Assembly: GCA_902783065.1 (NCBI GenBank)
Contig: CACZPV010000091.1
Location: forward strand, 1-9,344
Direction: 5' to 3'
DNA from: an uncultured Ruminococcus sp.
Lineage (GTDB): Bacteria > Bacillota > Clostridia > Oscillospirales > Acutalibacteraceae
DNA: 9,344 nucleotides
Shown here: piece after piece, positions 1 to 6,456 of the stretch
How positions within the stretch are numbered: the stretch's first letter is position 1
Layout: every line of letters starts with the position of its first letter
Program-made: the position numbers and the translations under genes
Notes under the pieces: generated by a model
Databases searched by the model: none
Told to the model about the DNA's origin: nothing
What the model saw: only the letters and a program-made list of their open reading frames with translations

Positions 1-1
1 C

Positions 2-811
2 CCTGATGAATGTGTTGCCATGGGTGCGGCTATTCAGGGCGGCGTACTTGGCGGTGAAGTAGAAGGACTTCTTCTCCTTGACGTTACTCCTCTTTCACTG
101 GGTGTTGAAACACAGGGCGGTGTAATGACAAAAATCATTGAAAGAAATACTACTATTCCTACAAAGAAAAGCCAGATTTTCTCTACTGCTGCTGATAACC
201 AGACACAGGTTGAAGTCAATGTTCTTCAGGGTGAGCGTGAATTTGCAAGAGATAATAAACAGCTCGGCATTTTTGCACTTGACGGCATCGCACCTGCTAT
301 GAGAGGTGTACCTCAGATTGAAGTTACTTTTGATATTGACGCTAACGGCATTGTTAATGTTTCAGCAAAAGATCTCGGAACAGGCAGAGAGCAGCATATC
401 ACTATTACATCCAGCACTAACATGAATAAGGATGATATCGAAAAGGCAATCAAGGATGCTGAACAATATGCTGCAGAAGATAAGAAACGCAGAGAAGAAG
501 TAGACAAGAGAAACGAAGCAGAAAACCTCGTTTATGCTGTTGAAAAACTTCTTAATGAAAACGGCGAACACATCGCAGACAGCGATAAGGAAACTCTGAA
601 CACAAAACTTGACGCTGTTAAAAAGGCACTTGCCGGCACCGATATGGATGCAATTCAGTCTGCTAAAGACGATCTCCAGAAAGCAATGTACGCAGTCAGC
701 GAAAAACTGTATCAGGATGCCGCAGCACAGGGCGCAGCTGCTCAGCAGGCTCCTCAGAGCGATGACAATGGTGTATACAACGCTGATTTTACAGATGTAG
801 ACGATAACTGA
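2..811 (+). CDS. dnaK: Chaperone protein DnaK (Hsp70), C-terminal part; 5' end outside window
   Basis: Hsp70 chaperone that binds exposed hydrophobic segments of cytosolic proteins in an ATP-driven cycle with DnaJ and GrpE. Only the last 269 residues are visible; roughly 350 residues of nucleotide-binding domain lie upstream of the window, so position 2 is the first whole codon and not a start. The fragment opens in the end of the ATPase domain (NPDE-type segment PDECVAMGAAIQGGV). The hydrophobic interdomain linker LLLLDVTPLSLG follows at fragment residues 23-34. The beta-sandwich substrate-binding domain runs to about residue 145, with the hallmark PQIEVTFDIDANGI at 104-117. A helical lid covers about 150-240, then an Ala/Gln-rich tail ends in an acidic DFTDVDDN. 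The reading frame is intact to TGA. A hairpin terminator lies 23 bases downstream, which separates it from dnaJ. Identification is secure. Confidence 0.98.
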   Translation, partial: PDECVAMGAAIQGGVLGGEVEGLLLLDVTPLSLGVETQGGVMTKIIERNTTIPTKKSQIFSTAADNQTQVEVNVLQGEREFARDNKQLGIFALDGIAPAMRGVPQIEVTFDIDANGIVNVSAKDLGTGREQHITITSSTNMNKDDIEKAIKDAEQYAAEDKKRREEVDKRNEAENLVYAVEKLLNENGEHIADSDKETLNTKLDAVKKALAGTDMDAIQSAKDDLQKAMYAVSEKLYQDAAAQGAAAQQAPQSDDNGVYNADFTDVDDN

Positions 812-834
812 TTCTGACTAATAAAACAAACCAT

Positions 835-864
835 GGGGAAAGCCGGGATATGGTTTTCCCTTTT
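835..864 (+). terminator. Probable intrinsic terminator after dnaK
   Basis: GGGAAAGCC (836-844) pairs with GGTTTTCCC (852-860), giving 9 pairs with one G-U and a 7-base loop. G835 can add a wobble pair with T861, and the stem runs into TTTT (861-864). The T tract is short, so some read-through into dnaJ is possible. Confidence 0.65.
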
Positions 865-933
865 GGCAACTTAAAATTGACAGCTTTTATTAATGCGTAA
901 TCAAAAATCATTATACTCTATGAATTATTAAAC

Positions 934-951
934 CGGGGTGATATAGTTTTG
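934..951 (+). promoter_or_regulatory. Ribosome binding site that fixes the TTG start of dnaJ
   Basis: GGGGTG at 934-939 lies 9 bases before TTG at 949-951. The protein from this TTG begins MADKRDYYEVL, the usual DnaJ N terminus, and no in-frame ATG lies nearby, so TTG is the real start. A TATACT at 912-917 could be a -10 box, but no good -35 sits 16-18 bases upstream. The nearest TTGACA (877-882) is 29 bases away. Confidence 0.75.
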
Positions 952-2097
952 GCAGATAAAAGAGATTATTATGAGGTGCTCGAATTACAAAAAGGAGCAT
1001 CTGATGACGAAATAAAAAAAGCTTTCCGAAAACAGGCGAAAAAATATCATCCCGACCTGAATCCGGGAAATAAAGAAGCTGAGGCCAAGTTTAAAGAAGT
1101 CAATGAGGCTTATGAAATACTTTCAGATAAGGAAAAACGTTCCCGATATGACAGGTTCGGATTTGCAGGTGTTGACCCGAACTATGGTGCAGGTTCCACT
1201 GCCTACGGCGGCGGAAATCCGTTTGGGCAGGATATAGATATCGGTGATATATTTAACAGCTTTTTCGGCGGCTTCGGCGGAAGGAACCCAAGAAATCAGA
1301 ACGCACCAAGAAAGGGTTCCGATGTAGAAGCTACCGTAACTATTTCCTTTGAGGAATCAGCCAAAGGGTGTAAGAAAGAAGTTACATACCAGAATGTCGA
1401 AACCTGTAAGGATTGTAATGGTACCGGAGCTTCTGAAGGAACCAAGATGAAGCCATGCCCTGACTGTAACGGCAAGGGTCAGGTAACAACACAGAAACGT
1501 ACTCCTTTTGGTGTGGTACAGACTTCTCAGACCTGTGAAAAGTGCCGCGGCAAAGGAAAAGTTATAGAAAAGCCATGTCCGAAATGTTCCGGTGTCGGCA
1601 GAGTACGTTCACAAAGGACAGTTACCGTGACGGTTCCGGCAGGTATCAGTCAGGATCAGATCCTCAATGTAGGCGGACACGGAAACAGTGGATACAACGG
1701 CGGTCCTGCCGGTGATCTTCATGTCTATGTCAACGTCAAAAAGCATGAGATCTTTGAGCGAAAAGGTGACGATGTATGGTGCGAAATTCCTATCACCTTT
1801 ACACAAGCAGCTCTGGGACACAATGTCATAGTTCCGACATTGGACGGAAAATCAAGCTATCAGGTACATCCCGGAACACAGCCCGGAGATATCTTTAAAT
1901 TAAAGGGCAAAGGTATCCAGCACCTTAATTCCAAGGGCAGGGGTGACCAGTATGTAAAAGTTACTGTTGAGGTACCAAGAAATCTCAGCGAAGATCAGCG
2001 GAAAATTCTTAAAGAGTTTGATAAAAGCTGTACAACGAAAAATTATCAGAAGCGCTCCAGCTTCTTTGATAAGGTTAAAAATTTGTTTAAAGATTAA
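949..2097 (+). CDS. dnaJ: Chaperone protein DnaJ (Hsp40, type I)
   Basis: Co-chaperone that captures unfolded cytosolic proteins, hands them to DnaK and stimulates the DnaK ATPase. All four type I regions are present in 382 residues, a normal length. The J domain covers 1-70, with the HPD triad at residues 34-36. A Gly/Phe-rich stretch spans about 71-115. The zinc-binding domain has four CxxCxGxG repeats at 153-160, 170-177, 196-203 and 210-217, all with intact cysteines, so two zinc ions are expected. Two C-terminal beta-barrel substrate domains cover about 222-345, and the tail is Lys-rich. It starts at TTG, supported by GGGGTG 9 bases upstream. The gene follows dnaK, as in the usual Firmicutes hrcA-grpE-dnaK-dnaJ cluster, but a terminator hairpin stands between them, which suggests partly separate transcription. 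I see no CIRCE operator in this gap. Confidence 0.99.
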   Translation: MADKRDYYEVLELQKGASDDEIKKAFRKQAKKYHPDLNPGNKEAEAKFKEVNEAYEILSDKEKRSRYDRFGFAGVDPNYGAGSTAYGGGNPFGQDIDIGDIFNSFFGGFGGRNPRNQNAPRKGSDVEATVTISFEESAKGCKKEVTYQNVETCKDCNGTGASEGTKMKPCPDCNGKGQVTTQKRTPFGVVQTSQTCEKCRGKGKVIEKPCPKCSGVGRVRSQRTVTVTVPAGISQDQILNVGGHGNSGYNGGPAGDLHVYVNVKKHEIFERKGDDVWCEIPITFTQAALGHNVIVPTLDGKSSYQVHPGTQPGDIFKLKGKGIQHLNSKGRGDQYVKVTVEVPRNLSEDQRKILKEFDKSCTTKNYQKRSSFFDKVKNLFKD

Positions 2098-2104
2098 AGA
2101 TATC

Positions 2105-2143
2105 GCACCGTCAAAGCGACAAAGCTGTTCGTTTCGACGGTGC
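2105..2143 (+). terminator. Stem-loop after dnaJ; weak terminator or mRNA-processing hairpin
   Basis: GCACCGTC (2105-2112) pairs perfectly with GACGGTGC (2136-2143). After one A-C mismatch, AAGCGA (2114-2119) pairs with TTCGTT (2129-2134) with one G-U. The stem begins 8 bases after the dnaJ stop, but it is followed by CTATTGTAAT rather than a T run. It may only lower expression of the downstream lipoprotein gene or protect the dnaJ mRNA 3' end. Confidence 0.5.
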
Positions 2144-2168
2144 CTATTGTAATAAAGGGAGGTATATA

Positions 2169-2705
2169 ATGATAAAACGATCTCTCAAAATGACGGCTTT
2201 ACTGTTTGCAGCAGCGCTGATGATGAGCAGCTGCGGCAGCGATAAAACCACTAACGATCAAAGTCTTACTGAAGATTCATCAACATCTTCTGTTGTCAAT
2301 GATCAGAGTGATGTTTCCCTTATAGAACAGAGCGGTATATCCTACCCGCCGGTTGCTTTGACAAAAGGAGCTGCACAGCGCATACTGCTGGAAGGAAGCT
2401 GGGTATATCCCAATAATTTTGTAAATGGATATGATATAGAAGAAGTAATTCCTGACGCTGACAAAGAAGCATGGTATTACGGATCATCCTTCTGGTTTAA
2501 CGCTGACGGAACAGGGTATGTTACAATCGGCGGGTTTGACAGTACTATCAAATATACTGTTAATGATGACTGTACTATAACTATAACTCGCAGCAACAAT
2601 CCCGAAATTGTTGAACAATATGCCATAGGAACACATGATAAATACAGCACTGTACTGTATTCCAAAAATGACGAAAATATTTTATTCTACCTTGCAATTA
2701 TATAA
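2169..2705 (+). CDS. Small predicted lipoprotein of unknown function
   Basis: I do not recognise a named family. The 178-residue product starts with a short basic stretch (MIKRSLK) and a hydrophobic segment, and ends its signal peptide in MMSSC. The predicted lipidated cysteine is Cys22, although Met rather than the usual Leu stands at -3. Residues 23-60 form a Ser/Thr/Asp/Asn-rich linker. The rest (about 70-178) looks beta-rich: GSWVYP at 76-81, then FWFNADGTGYVTIGG (108-122) and alternating strands to about 140. That pattern recalls the lipocalin-like repeats of many Clostridia lipoproteins (GxW...F..DGTG....), but this is only a resemblance. The protein probably sits on the outer face of the cytoplasmic membrane. 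The start is supported by AAAGGGAGG (2154-2162), 6 bases before the ATG. No clear promoter lies in the 71-base gap after dnaJ, so it may be read from dnaJ transcripts that pass the hairpin. Confidence 0.82.
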   Translation: MIKRSLKMTALLFAAALMMSSCGSDKTTNDQSLTEDSSTSSVVNDQSDVSLIEQSGISYPPVALTKGAAQRILLEGSWVYPNNFVNGYDIEEVIPDADKEAWYYGSSFWFNADGTGYVTIGGFDSTIKYTVNDDCTITITRSNNPEIVEQYAIGTHDKYSTVLYSKNDENILFYLAII

Positions 2706-2825
2706 CCTGAATCCGTTAAACTCGGTATTAATAACCAGTAAAAGATGTACTTATAATTCTAAGTTTTATTCATTCTTTTACATTTAGGAAATCAACCAAC
2801 AGGCGCACTTCTTTTTCTCATCCCC

Positions 2826-2850
2826 TGCCCCTTGCCATTGGGAAAGGGCA
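2826..2850. other. Stem-loop 1 of the GC-rich intergenic block
   Basis: TGCCCCTT (2826-2833) pairs with AAGGGCA (2844-2850), giving seven pairs with one bulged C and a 10-base loop. It could form in RNA from either strand. Confidence 0.5.
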
Positions 2851-2858
2851 TAGTGGAC

Positions 2859-2882
2859 GGCTGCCGGCGTGACGCCGCTGCC
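2859..2882. other. Stem-loop 2 of the GC-rich intergenic block
   Basis: CGGCG (2865-2869) pairs with CGCCG (2873-2877) around a 3-base loop. It is extended across an internal loop by GGC (2859-2861) with GCC (2880-2882). On the minus strand this reads GGC-AG-CGGCG-TCA-CGCCG-GCA-GCC. It resembles REP-like intergenic elements, but no second copy exists in the window to confirm that. Confidence 0.5.
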
Positions 2883-2909
2883 AATTCAATTCCCGCAACT
2901 GAACACAGT

Positions 2910-2969
2910 TTCAATATTATTATAGTCGTCTGCTATTGTTGATTCAATATTTTGTCGTTTACTATTGTT
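2910..2969. repeat. Two-copy imperfect direct repeat upstream of leuC
   Basis: Copy 1 is TTCAATATT (2910-2918), TCGT (2926-2929), CTATTGTT (2933-2940). Copy 2 is TTCAATATT (2943-2951), TCGT (2955-2958), CTATTGTT (2962-2969). The copies share 21 identical bases in the same order and differ by a 4-base length change in the first spacer (ATTATAG versus TTG). Each copy also contains CAATA and TATTG as an inverted pair, so it could be a protein-binding site. Confidence 0.7.
2919..2947 (-). promoter_or_regulatory. Promoter-like sequence directed leftward into the GC-rich block
   Basis: On the minus strand, TTGAAT (2947-2942), a 17-base spacer and a perfect TATAAT (2924-2919) match a sigma-A promoter. 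Transcription would start near 2912 and run through the structured block at 2905-2805, where no open reading frame is evident. AT-rich sequence can mimic promoters by chance, so this is a prediction only. Confidence 0.4.
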
Positions 2970-3034
2970 TCAGTTTTTTTGGGAAAGGGTTTCCCCCAGG
3001 AAAAAGCGTTCGGCATAGACAGTTTGGCAAAAGC

Positions 3035-3063
3035 TTGTGAAAAACAGTGTTTTATGGTATAAT
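3035..3063 (+). promoter_or_regulatory. Sigma-A-type promoter for leuCD
   Basis: TTGTGA (3035-3040), a 17-base spacer and a perfect TATAAT (3058-3063), with an extended -10 TG at 3055-3056. The start would fall near 3070, giving a leader of about 59 bases. The leader can fold CAG-ACAAA (3073-3081, one bulged G) with TTTGT-CTG (3090-3097). I see no T-box specifier/antiterminator features and no leucine-rich leader peptide. Confidence 0.75.
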
Positions 3064-3128
3064 AAAAAAACGCAGGACAAAACTATGTATTTGTCTGTAT
3101 AATCATCTGCTTAAGGAGGCAATCAATT

Positions 3129-4394
3129 ATGGGAATGACAATGTCACAAAAAATTCTCGCTGCCCATGCGGGTCTGGAATCCGTAAAGGCAGGTCAGCTT
3201 ATCGAGGCAAAGCTGGATATGGTTCTCGGAAACGATATCACTTCGCCCGTAGCTATAAATGTATTCAATGACGGAAATGCCTGTTCCGTTTTTGACAATT
3301 CTAAAATTGCAATGGTAATGGATCATTTTACCCCAAATAAGGATATCAAAGCTGCTGAACAGTGCGCTCAGGTAAGACGTTTTGCAGATAAATATGATAT
3401 CAAGAATTTCTTTGATGTAGGACAGATGGGTATTGAACACGCTCTTCTTCCAGAAAAGGGACTTGTAGGTCCCGGAAGCCTGTGTATCGGTGCCGACAGT
3501 CATACCTGTACATACGGCGCACTGGGAGCTTTTTCAACAGGTGTAGGCTCAACTGATATGGCGGCCGGTATGATCAGCGGTAAGGCATGGTTTAAAGTAC
3601 CTTCTGCTATTAAATTTGTTCTGACGGGAAAACCTGCACCTTATATCAGCGGTAAGGACGTTATCCTTCATATTATCGGAAAAATCGGTGTAGACGGTGC
3701 TCTTTATAAATCCATGGAGTTTTTCGGAGATGGTTTGCAGTACCTGAACATTGATGACAGACTTTGTATCGCCAATATGGCAATAGAAGCGGGTGCAAAG
3801 AACGGAATTTTCCCAGTTGATGATATTACAAGAGAATATATAGAAGGCAGATTCCAAGGCGAACCTAAAGAATACTCTGCTGATGACGATGCGGAATACG
3901 AAGCAGAATATGTTATTGATCTCTCTGCACTGCGTCCTACTGTTGCATTTCCTCACCTTCCCGAAAATGCAAGAACCGTGGACGAAATCGGTAAAACAGA
4001 AGTTAAAATTGATCAGGCAGTAATCGGTTCCTGTACAAACGGAAGAATTTCTGATCTTAGAGCTGCTGCTGAGATTTTAAAAGGAAAAAAGGTTGCCAAA
4101 GGTGTTCGCTGCATTATTATCCCAGGAACTCAGAATGTATATTTACAGGCAATGCATGAAGGTCTTTTTGATATTTTTATCGAAGCTGGCGCAGTAGTTT
4201 CCACACCAACCTGCGGACCTTGTCTGGGAGGACACATGGGTATTCTGGCAAAGGGAGAAAAAGCAATTTCCACAACCAACAGAAACTTTGTCGGCAGAAT
4301 GGGTCATGTAGAATCCGAGGTTTATCTCGCAAGTCCGGCTGTTGCGGCTGCAAGCGCCGTAACAGGTTATATCACAGACCCGGCAAGTCTTTAA
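3129..4394 (+). CDS. leuC: 3-isopropylmalate dehydratase (isopropylmalate isomerase), large subunit
   Basis: With LeuD it converts 2-isopropylmalate to 3-isopropylmalate, the second dedicated step of leucine synthesis, in the cytosol. It is an aconitase-family [4Fe-4S] enzyme, and the three cluster cysteines are visible: Cys302 in GSCTNGR and Cys362/Cys365 in TPTCGPCLGGHMG. Other family signatures are MDHFTPN (64-70), GADSHTCTYGALGAFSTG (121-138) and NRNFVGRMG (384-392). At 421 residues it is the short form typical of Clostridia and archaea, not the ~466-residue proteobacterial form. Homoaconitase-type substrates are possible in this family, but pairing with the short LeuD makes leucine synthesis the best call. 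Of three close in-frame ATGs (3129, 3135, 3141), the first is chosen because AAGGAGG (3113-3119) lies 9 bases upstream. leuD follows after 24 bases. Confidence 0.97.
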   Translation: MGMTMSQKILAAHAGLESVKAGQLIEAKLDMVLGNDITSPVAINVFNDGNACSVFDNSKIAMVMDHFTPNKDIKAAEQCAQVRRFADKYDIKNFFDVGQMGIEHALLPEKGLVGPGSLCIGADSHTCTYGALGAFSTGVGSTDMAAGMISGKAWFKVPSAIKFVLTGKPAPYISGKDVILHIIGKIGVDGALYKSMEFFGDGLQYLNIDDRLCIANMAIEAGAKNGIFPVDDITREYIEGRFQGEPKEYSADDDAEYEAEYVIDLSALRPTVAFPHLPENARTVDEIGKTEVKIDQAVIGSCTNGRISDLRAAAEILKGKKVAKGVRCIIIPGTQNVYLQAMHEGLFDIFIEAGAVVSTPTCGPCLGGHMGILAKGEKAISTTNRNFVGRMGHVESEVYLASPAVAAASAVTGYITDPASL

Positions 4395-4418
4395 TTCATA
4401 CACTGAGGAGGAAATAAA

Positions 4419-4901
4419 ATGAAAGCTCACGGTACGGTACATAAGTACGGAGATAATGTTGATACGGATGTTATTATTCCGGCGAGATACCTGAATACAA
4501 GCTCACATCAGGAACTGGCATCACATTGTATGGAAGATATCGACATTGACTTTACCAAGAAGGTCAAAGAAGGCGATATTATGGTAGCTGAAAAGAATTT
4601 TGGCTGCGGCTCATCAAGAGAACACGCTCCGATTGCCATTAAGGCATCGGGAATCAGCTGTGTTATTGCATCAACTTTTGCAAGAATTTTCTACCGTAAT
4701 TCAATTAACATTGGTCTTCCTATTTTGGAATGTGATGCAGCTGCTAAAGAAATCAAAGCGGGAGATGATGTAGAGGTTGACTTTGATACAGGCGTTATCA
4801 CTGACAACACCACCGGAAAAACCTATCAGGCAGAACCGTTCCCGCCATTCATTCAGGGTATTATTAAAGACGGCGGTCTTATAAACCATGTGACAAAATA
4901 A
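4419..4901 (+). CDS. leuD: 3-isopropylmalate dehydratase, small subunit
   Basis: Small swivelling subunit of isopropylmalate isomerase; with LeuC it completes the active site. The 160 residues match the short clostridial/archaeal form (proteobacterial LeuD is about 200). Visible family motifs are NVDTDVIIPARYL (13-25), FGCGSSREHAP (61-71), which contributes substrate-binding residues, and ARIFYRNSINIGLP (88-101). The start is supported by GAGGAGG (4405-4411), 7 bases before the ATG. The 24-base gap from leuC indicates one transcript and coupled stoichiometry. No leuB follows: the next element is a terminator and then genes on the other strand, so the rest of the pathway is encoded elsewhere. 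Confidence 0.97.
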   Translation: MKAHGTVHKYGDNVDTDVIIPARYLNTSSHQELASHCMEDIDIDFTKKVKEGDIMVAEKNFGCGSSREHAPIAIKASGISCVIASTFARIFYRNSINIGLPILECDAAAKEIKAGDDVEVDFDTGVITDNTTGKTYQAEPFPPFIQGIIKDGGLINHVTK

Positions 4902-4988
4902 TTATTCTGTCCTTATAATGTTATCATTATGAACTGTAGACCTTTTTGTGGCTAATGTCACACATAGAGCCGCTTACGGTTTCGCTGA

Positions 4989-5031
4989 AAATTGTTCCCG
5001 CAGCAACACTGAGTTGCTGCGGGGACAATTT
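4989..5031. terminator. Strong hairpin terminator between convergent leuD and murF, probably bidirectional
   Basis: A 19-base arm (4989-5007, AAATTGTTCCCGCAGCAAC) pairs with 5013-5031 around a 5-base loop; the only non-Watson-Crick position is a U-G in the + RNA. On + the stem is followed by ATTTATTTATTC-like T-rich sequence. On - it ends in AATTTT, and it begins 2 bases beyond the murF stop. It fits a shared terminator for both operons. Confidence 0.85.
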
Positions 5032-5033
5032 AT

Positions 5034-6395
5034 TTATTCAATTATCTTTTTTACAATTTCATCGGTATGCATACCTCTTGAACCTTTCACCAGAATTGTA
5101 CATCCGTCTTCAATCAGGTTTTCAAGTATTTCAAAGGCAATATCATTGTTTGCAGCCATAACAACGTTTTGACATCCGTTGTCTGCTGCACCCTTTGCTG
5201 TTTCTTCAGAAAGCTTACCTACCGCAATCAATGTATCAACACAAATATCAGCAAGGTGTTTTCCGACACTGTAATGCAGTTCTGCGGAACGTTCACCCAG
5301 TTCCAGCATATCAGCAAGTACTGCAATGCTTTTGTTCTTTGCTATGCTTTTTAGAACATCCAATGATACTTTTGTTGCTTCGGGACTGGCATTATAGCTG
5401 TCATCGATCACCGTAAATCGGTCAAGCTGATAAATCTGCTGACGCATGGGAGCGTTTTTGTATGTCAGCAGACCAGCCTGTATTACATCATCTTTCAGAC
5501 CGAGATATCTCGCAATCGCAATCGCAGCAAGTGCATTTGTAACACTGTGTCTGCCGAGCGCCGGAATTGTAAACCGTTTTACTCCGCCTACGTTCACACA
5601 CAGAAAAGAGGTATTAAATCCCTCTGTTTCGACCTTATCTGCATAGTAATCGTTATCCTCGCCCATACCAAAACTAATGGTTTTAAACGGCTGTTTACCT
5701 GCCAATTCAGCCAGAAGCTTATCATCTCCATTGATAAAAAGTATTCCCTTTTCATCAAAGTTATTGGTAATTTTTAGTTTTTCAGAACGTATATTTTCCT
5801 GTGTTTTCAGGTTTTCGATATGAGCTGTACCAATATTAGTCATGACTGCAATATTTGGGTGAGAAATATCACAAAGCCTGTCCATCTCTCCAAACTCGGA
5901 GATTCCCATTTCAATAACAGCCGCTTCATTTTCTTCGCAAATATCAAACATTGTTGCCGACATACCGATCTGGCTGTTTTTATTTCCGCTGGTTTTCATT
6001 ACATTAAAGCCCTTCGAAAGAGCTGCGGCAATCATTTCTTTTGTGCTGGTTTTTCCAACACTTCCCGTTACTCCGACAAGCCGCAGATCAGTAAATTCCG
6101 ATCTGTAAACTGCCGCCAATTTCTGTAAAGCTGCAAGCGTATCATTCACTTTAATATACGGCTTTACAGCCTCATAAGGAGCATCATACTGCGTAAAAGC
6201 AGCCGCACCCTTTTGCATGCACTGTTCAATAAACTGATGCGCGTCCACTTTTTCTCCCCGTATCGGCACAAAAAGGGACCCGTCCGTAACAGTACGGCTG
6301 TCATATTGCACATTGGTAACGATCGTTTCAGGATCACCGCAAAGAATTGTTCCGCCGACTGCATCGGCAATTTCCCTGACTGTCATTGACTTCAT
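5034..6395 (-). CDS. murF: UDP-N-acetylmuramoyl-tripeptide--D-alanyl-D-alanine ligase
   Basis: ATP-dependent Mur ligase that adds D-Ala-D-Ala to the UDP-MurNAc-tripeptide, the last cytosolic peptide step of peptidoglycan precursor synthesis. The 453 residues are a normal length. The N-terminal UDP-binding domain includes YDSRTVTDGSLFVPIRGEKVD (from residue 31). The central ATPase domain has the P-loop GVTGSVGKTSTK (108-119), EMG at 162-164 (Glu expected to bind Mg2+) and TNIGTAHIE (187-195). The C-terminal domain has DDSYNASPEA (331-340), ADMLELGERS (361-370) and VKGSRGMH (436-443), all typical of MurF. ATG at 6395 is preceded by a modest AGGA-type site; the internal ATG at codon 4 is an alternative start. 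It lies 168 bases downstream of murE on the same strand, and that gap contains an inverted-repeat element. No clear promoter is visible, so it is probably read from the murE transcript. Confidence 0.97.
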   Translation of the reverse strand: MKSMTVREIADAVGGTILCGDPETIVTNVQYDSRTVTDGSLFVPIRGEKVDAHQFIEQCMQKGAAAFTQYDAPYEAVKPYIKVNDTLAALQKLAAVYRSEFTDLRLVGVTGSVGKTSTKEMIAAALSKGFNVMKTSGNKNSQIGMSATMFDICEENEAAVIEMGISEFGEMDRLCDISHPNIAVMTNIGTAHIENLKTQENIRSEKLKITNNFDEKGILFINGDDKLLAELAGKQPFKTISFGMGEDNDYYADKVETEGFNTSFLCVNVGGVKRFTIPALGRHSVTNALAAIAIARYLGLKDDVIQAGLLTYKNAPMRQQIYQLDRFTVIDDSYNASPEATKVSLDVLKSIAKNKSIAVLADMLELGERSAELHYSVGKHLADICVDTLIAVGKLSEETAKGAADNGCQNVVMAANNDIAFEILENLIEDGCTILVKGSRGMHTDEIVKKIIE

Positions 6396-6456
6396 TTTCT
6401 ATCCTGCTTTCATGTGGATTTTCCGCTGTCTGTAAGCAGCAGTCAAAATATCGCAT

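Larger units (their letters stand above)
2706..3128. other. 423-base intergenic region with GC-rich stem-loops and repeats
   Basis: No convincing gene is present. In order it holds: an imperfect inverted repeat, GTAAAAGATG (2738-2747) with CATTCTTTTAC (2771-2781); a block of clearly higher GC at about 2805-2905 with two stem-loops; a two-copy direct repeat at 2910-2969; a palindrome GGGAAAGGGTTTCCC (2981-2995) preceded by seven T; and the leuC promoter and leader from 3035. TTGGGAAAGGG occurs twice (2838-2848 and 2979-2989). The contrast between the GC-rich island and its AT-rich flanks suggests a structured RNA or a decayed dispersed repeat. Confidence 0.6.

Noticed and set aside
877..917. 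TTGACA (877-882) with TATACT (912-917) as a dnaJ promoter
   Set aside because: The spacer is 29 bases, far beyond the 16-18 usable by sigma-A holoenzyme; either box may work with another partner, but the pair is not a promoter.
3085..3102. Tiny ORF MYLSV in the leuC leader as an attenuator peptide
   Set aside because: It has five codons, one leucine and no ribosome site, and no terminator/antiterminator pair follows.
3074..3103. Second TATAAT (3098-3103) as an alternative leuC promoter
   Set aside because: Its start would fall at the ribosome binding site, leaving almost no leader, and its -35 (AGGACA) is poor; the promoter at 3035-3063 is better.
3047..3271. Open frame overlapping the leuC start
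   Set aside because: It overlaps the well-supported leuC in another frame, lacks a ribosome site and has no recognisable family features.
3549..3956. Minus-strand open frame of 135 codons inside leuC
   Set aside because: It is a shadow of leuC with no protein features or ribosome site.
3129..4901. LeuCD as homoaconitase rather than isopropylmalate isomerase
   Set aside because: The short forms overlap in sequence with homoaconitases, but no lysine-pathway genes are nearby and bacteria of this type normally use the pair for leucine.
4915..4930. Palindrome ATAATG-TTAT-CATTAT downstream of leuD
   Set aside because: Six AT-rich pairs are expected by chance in this composition and form a weak stem; the hairpin at 4989-5031 explains termination.
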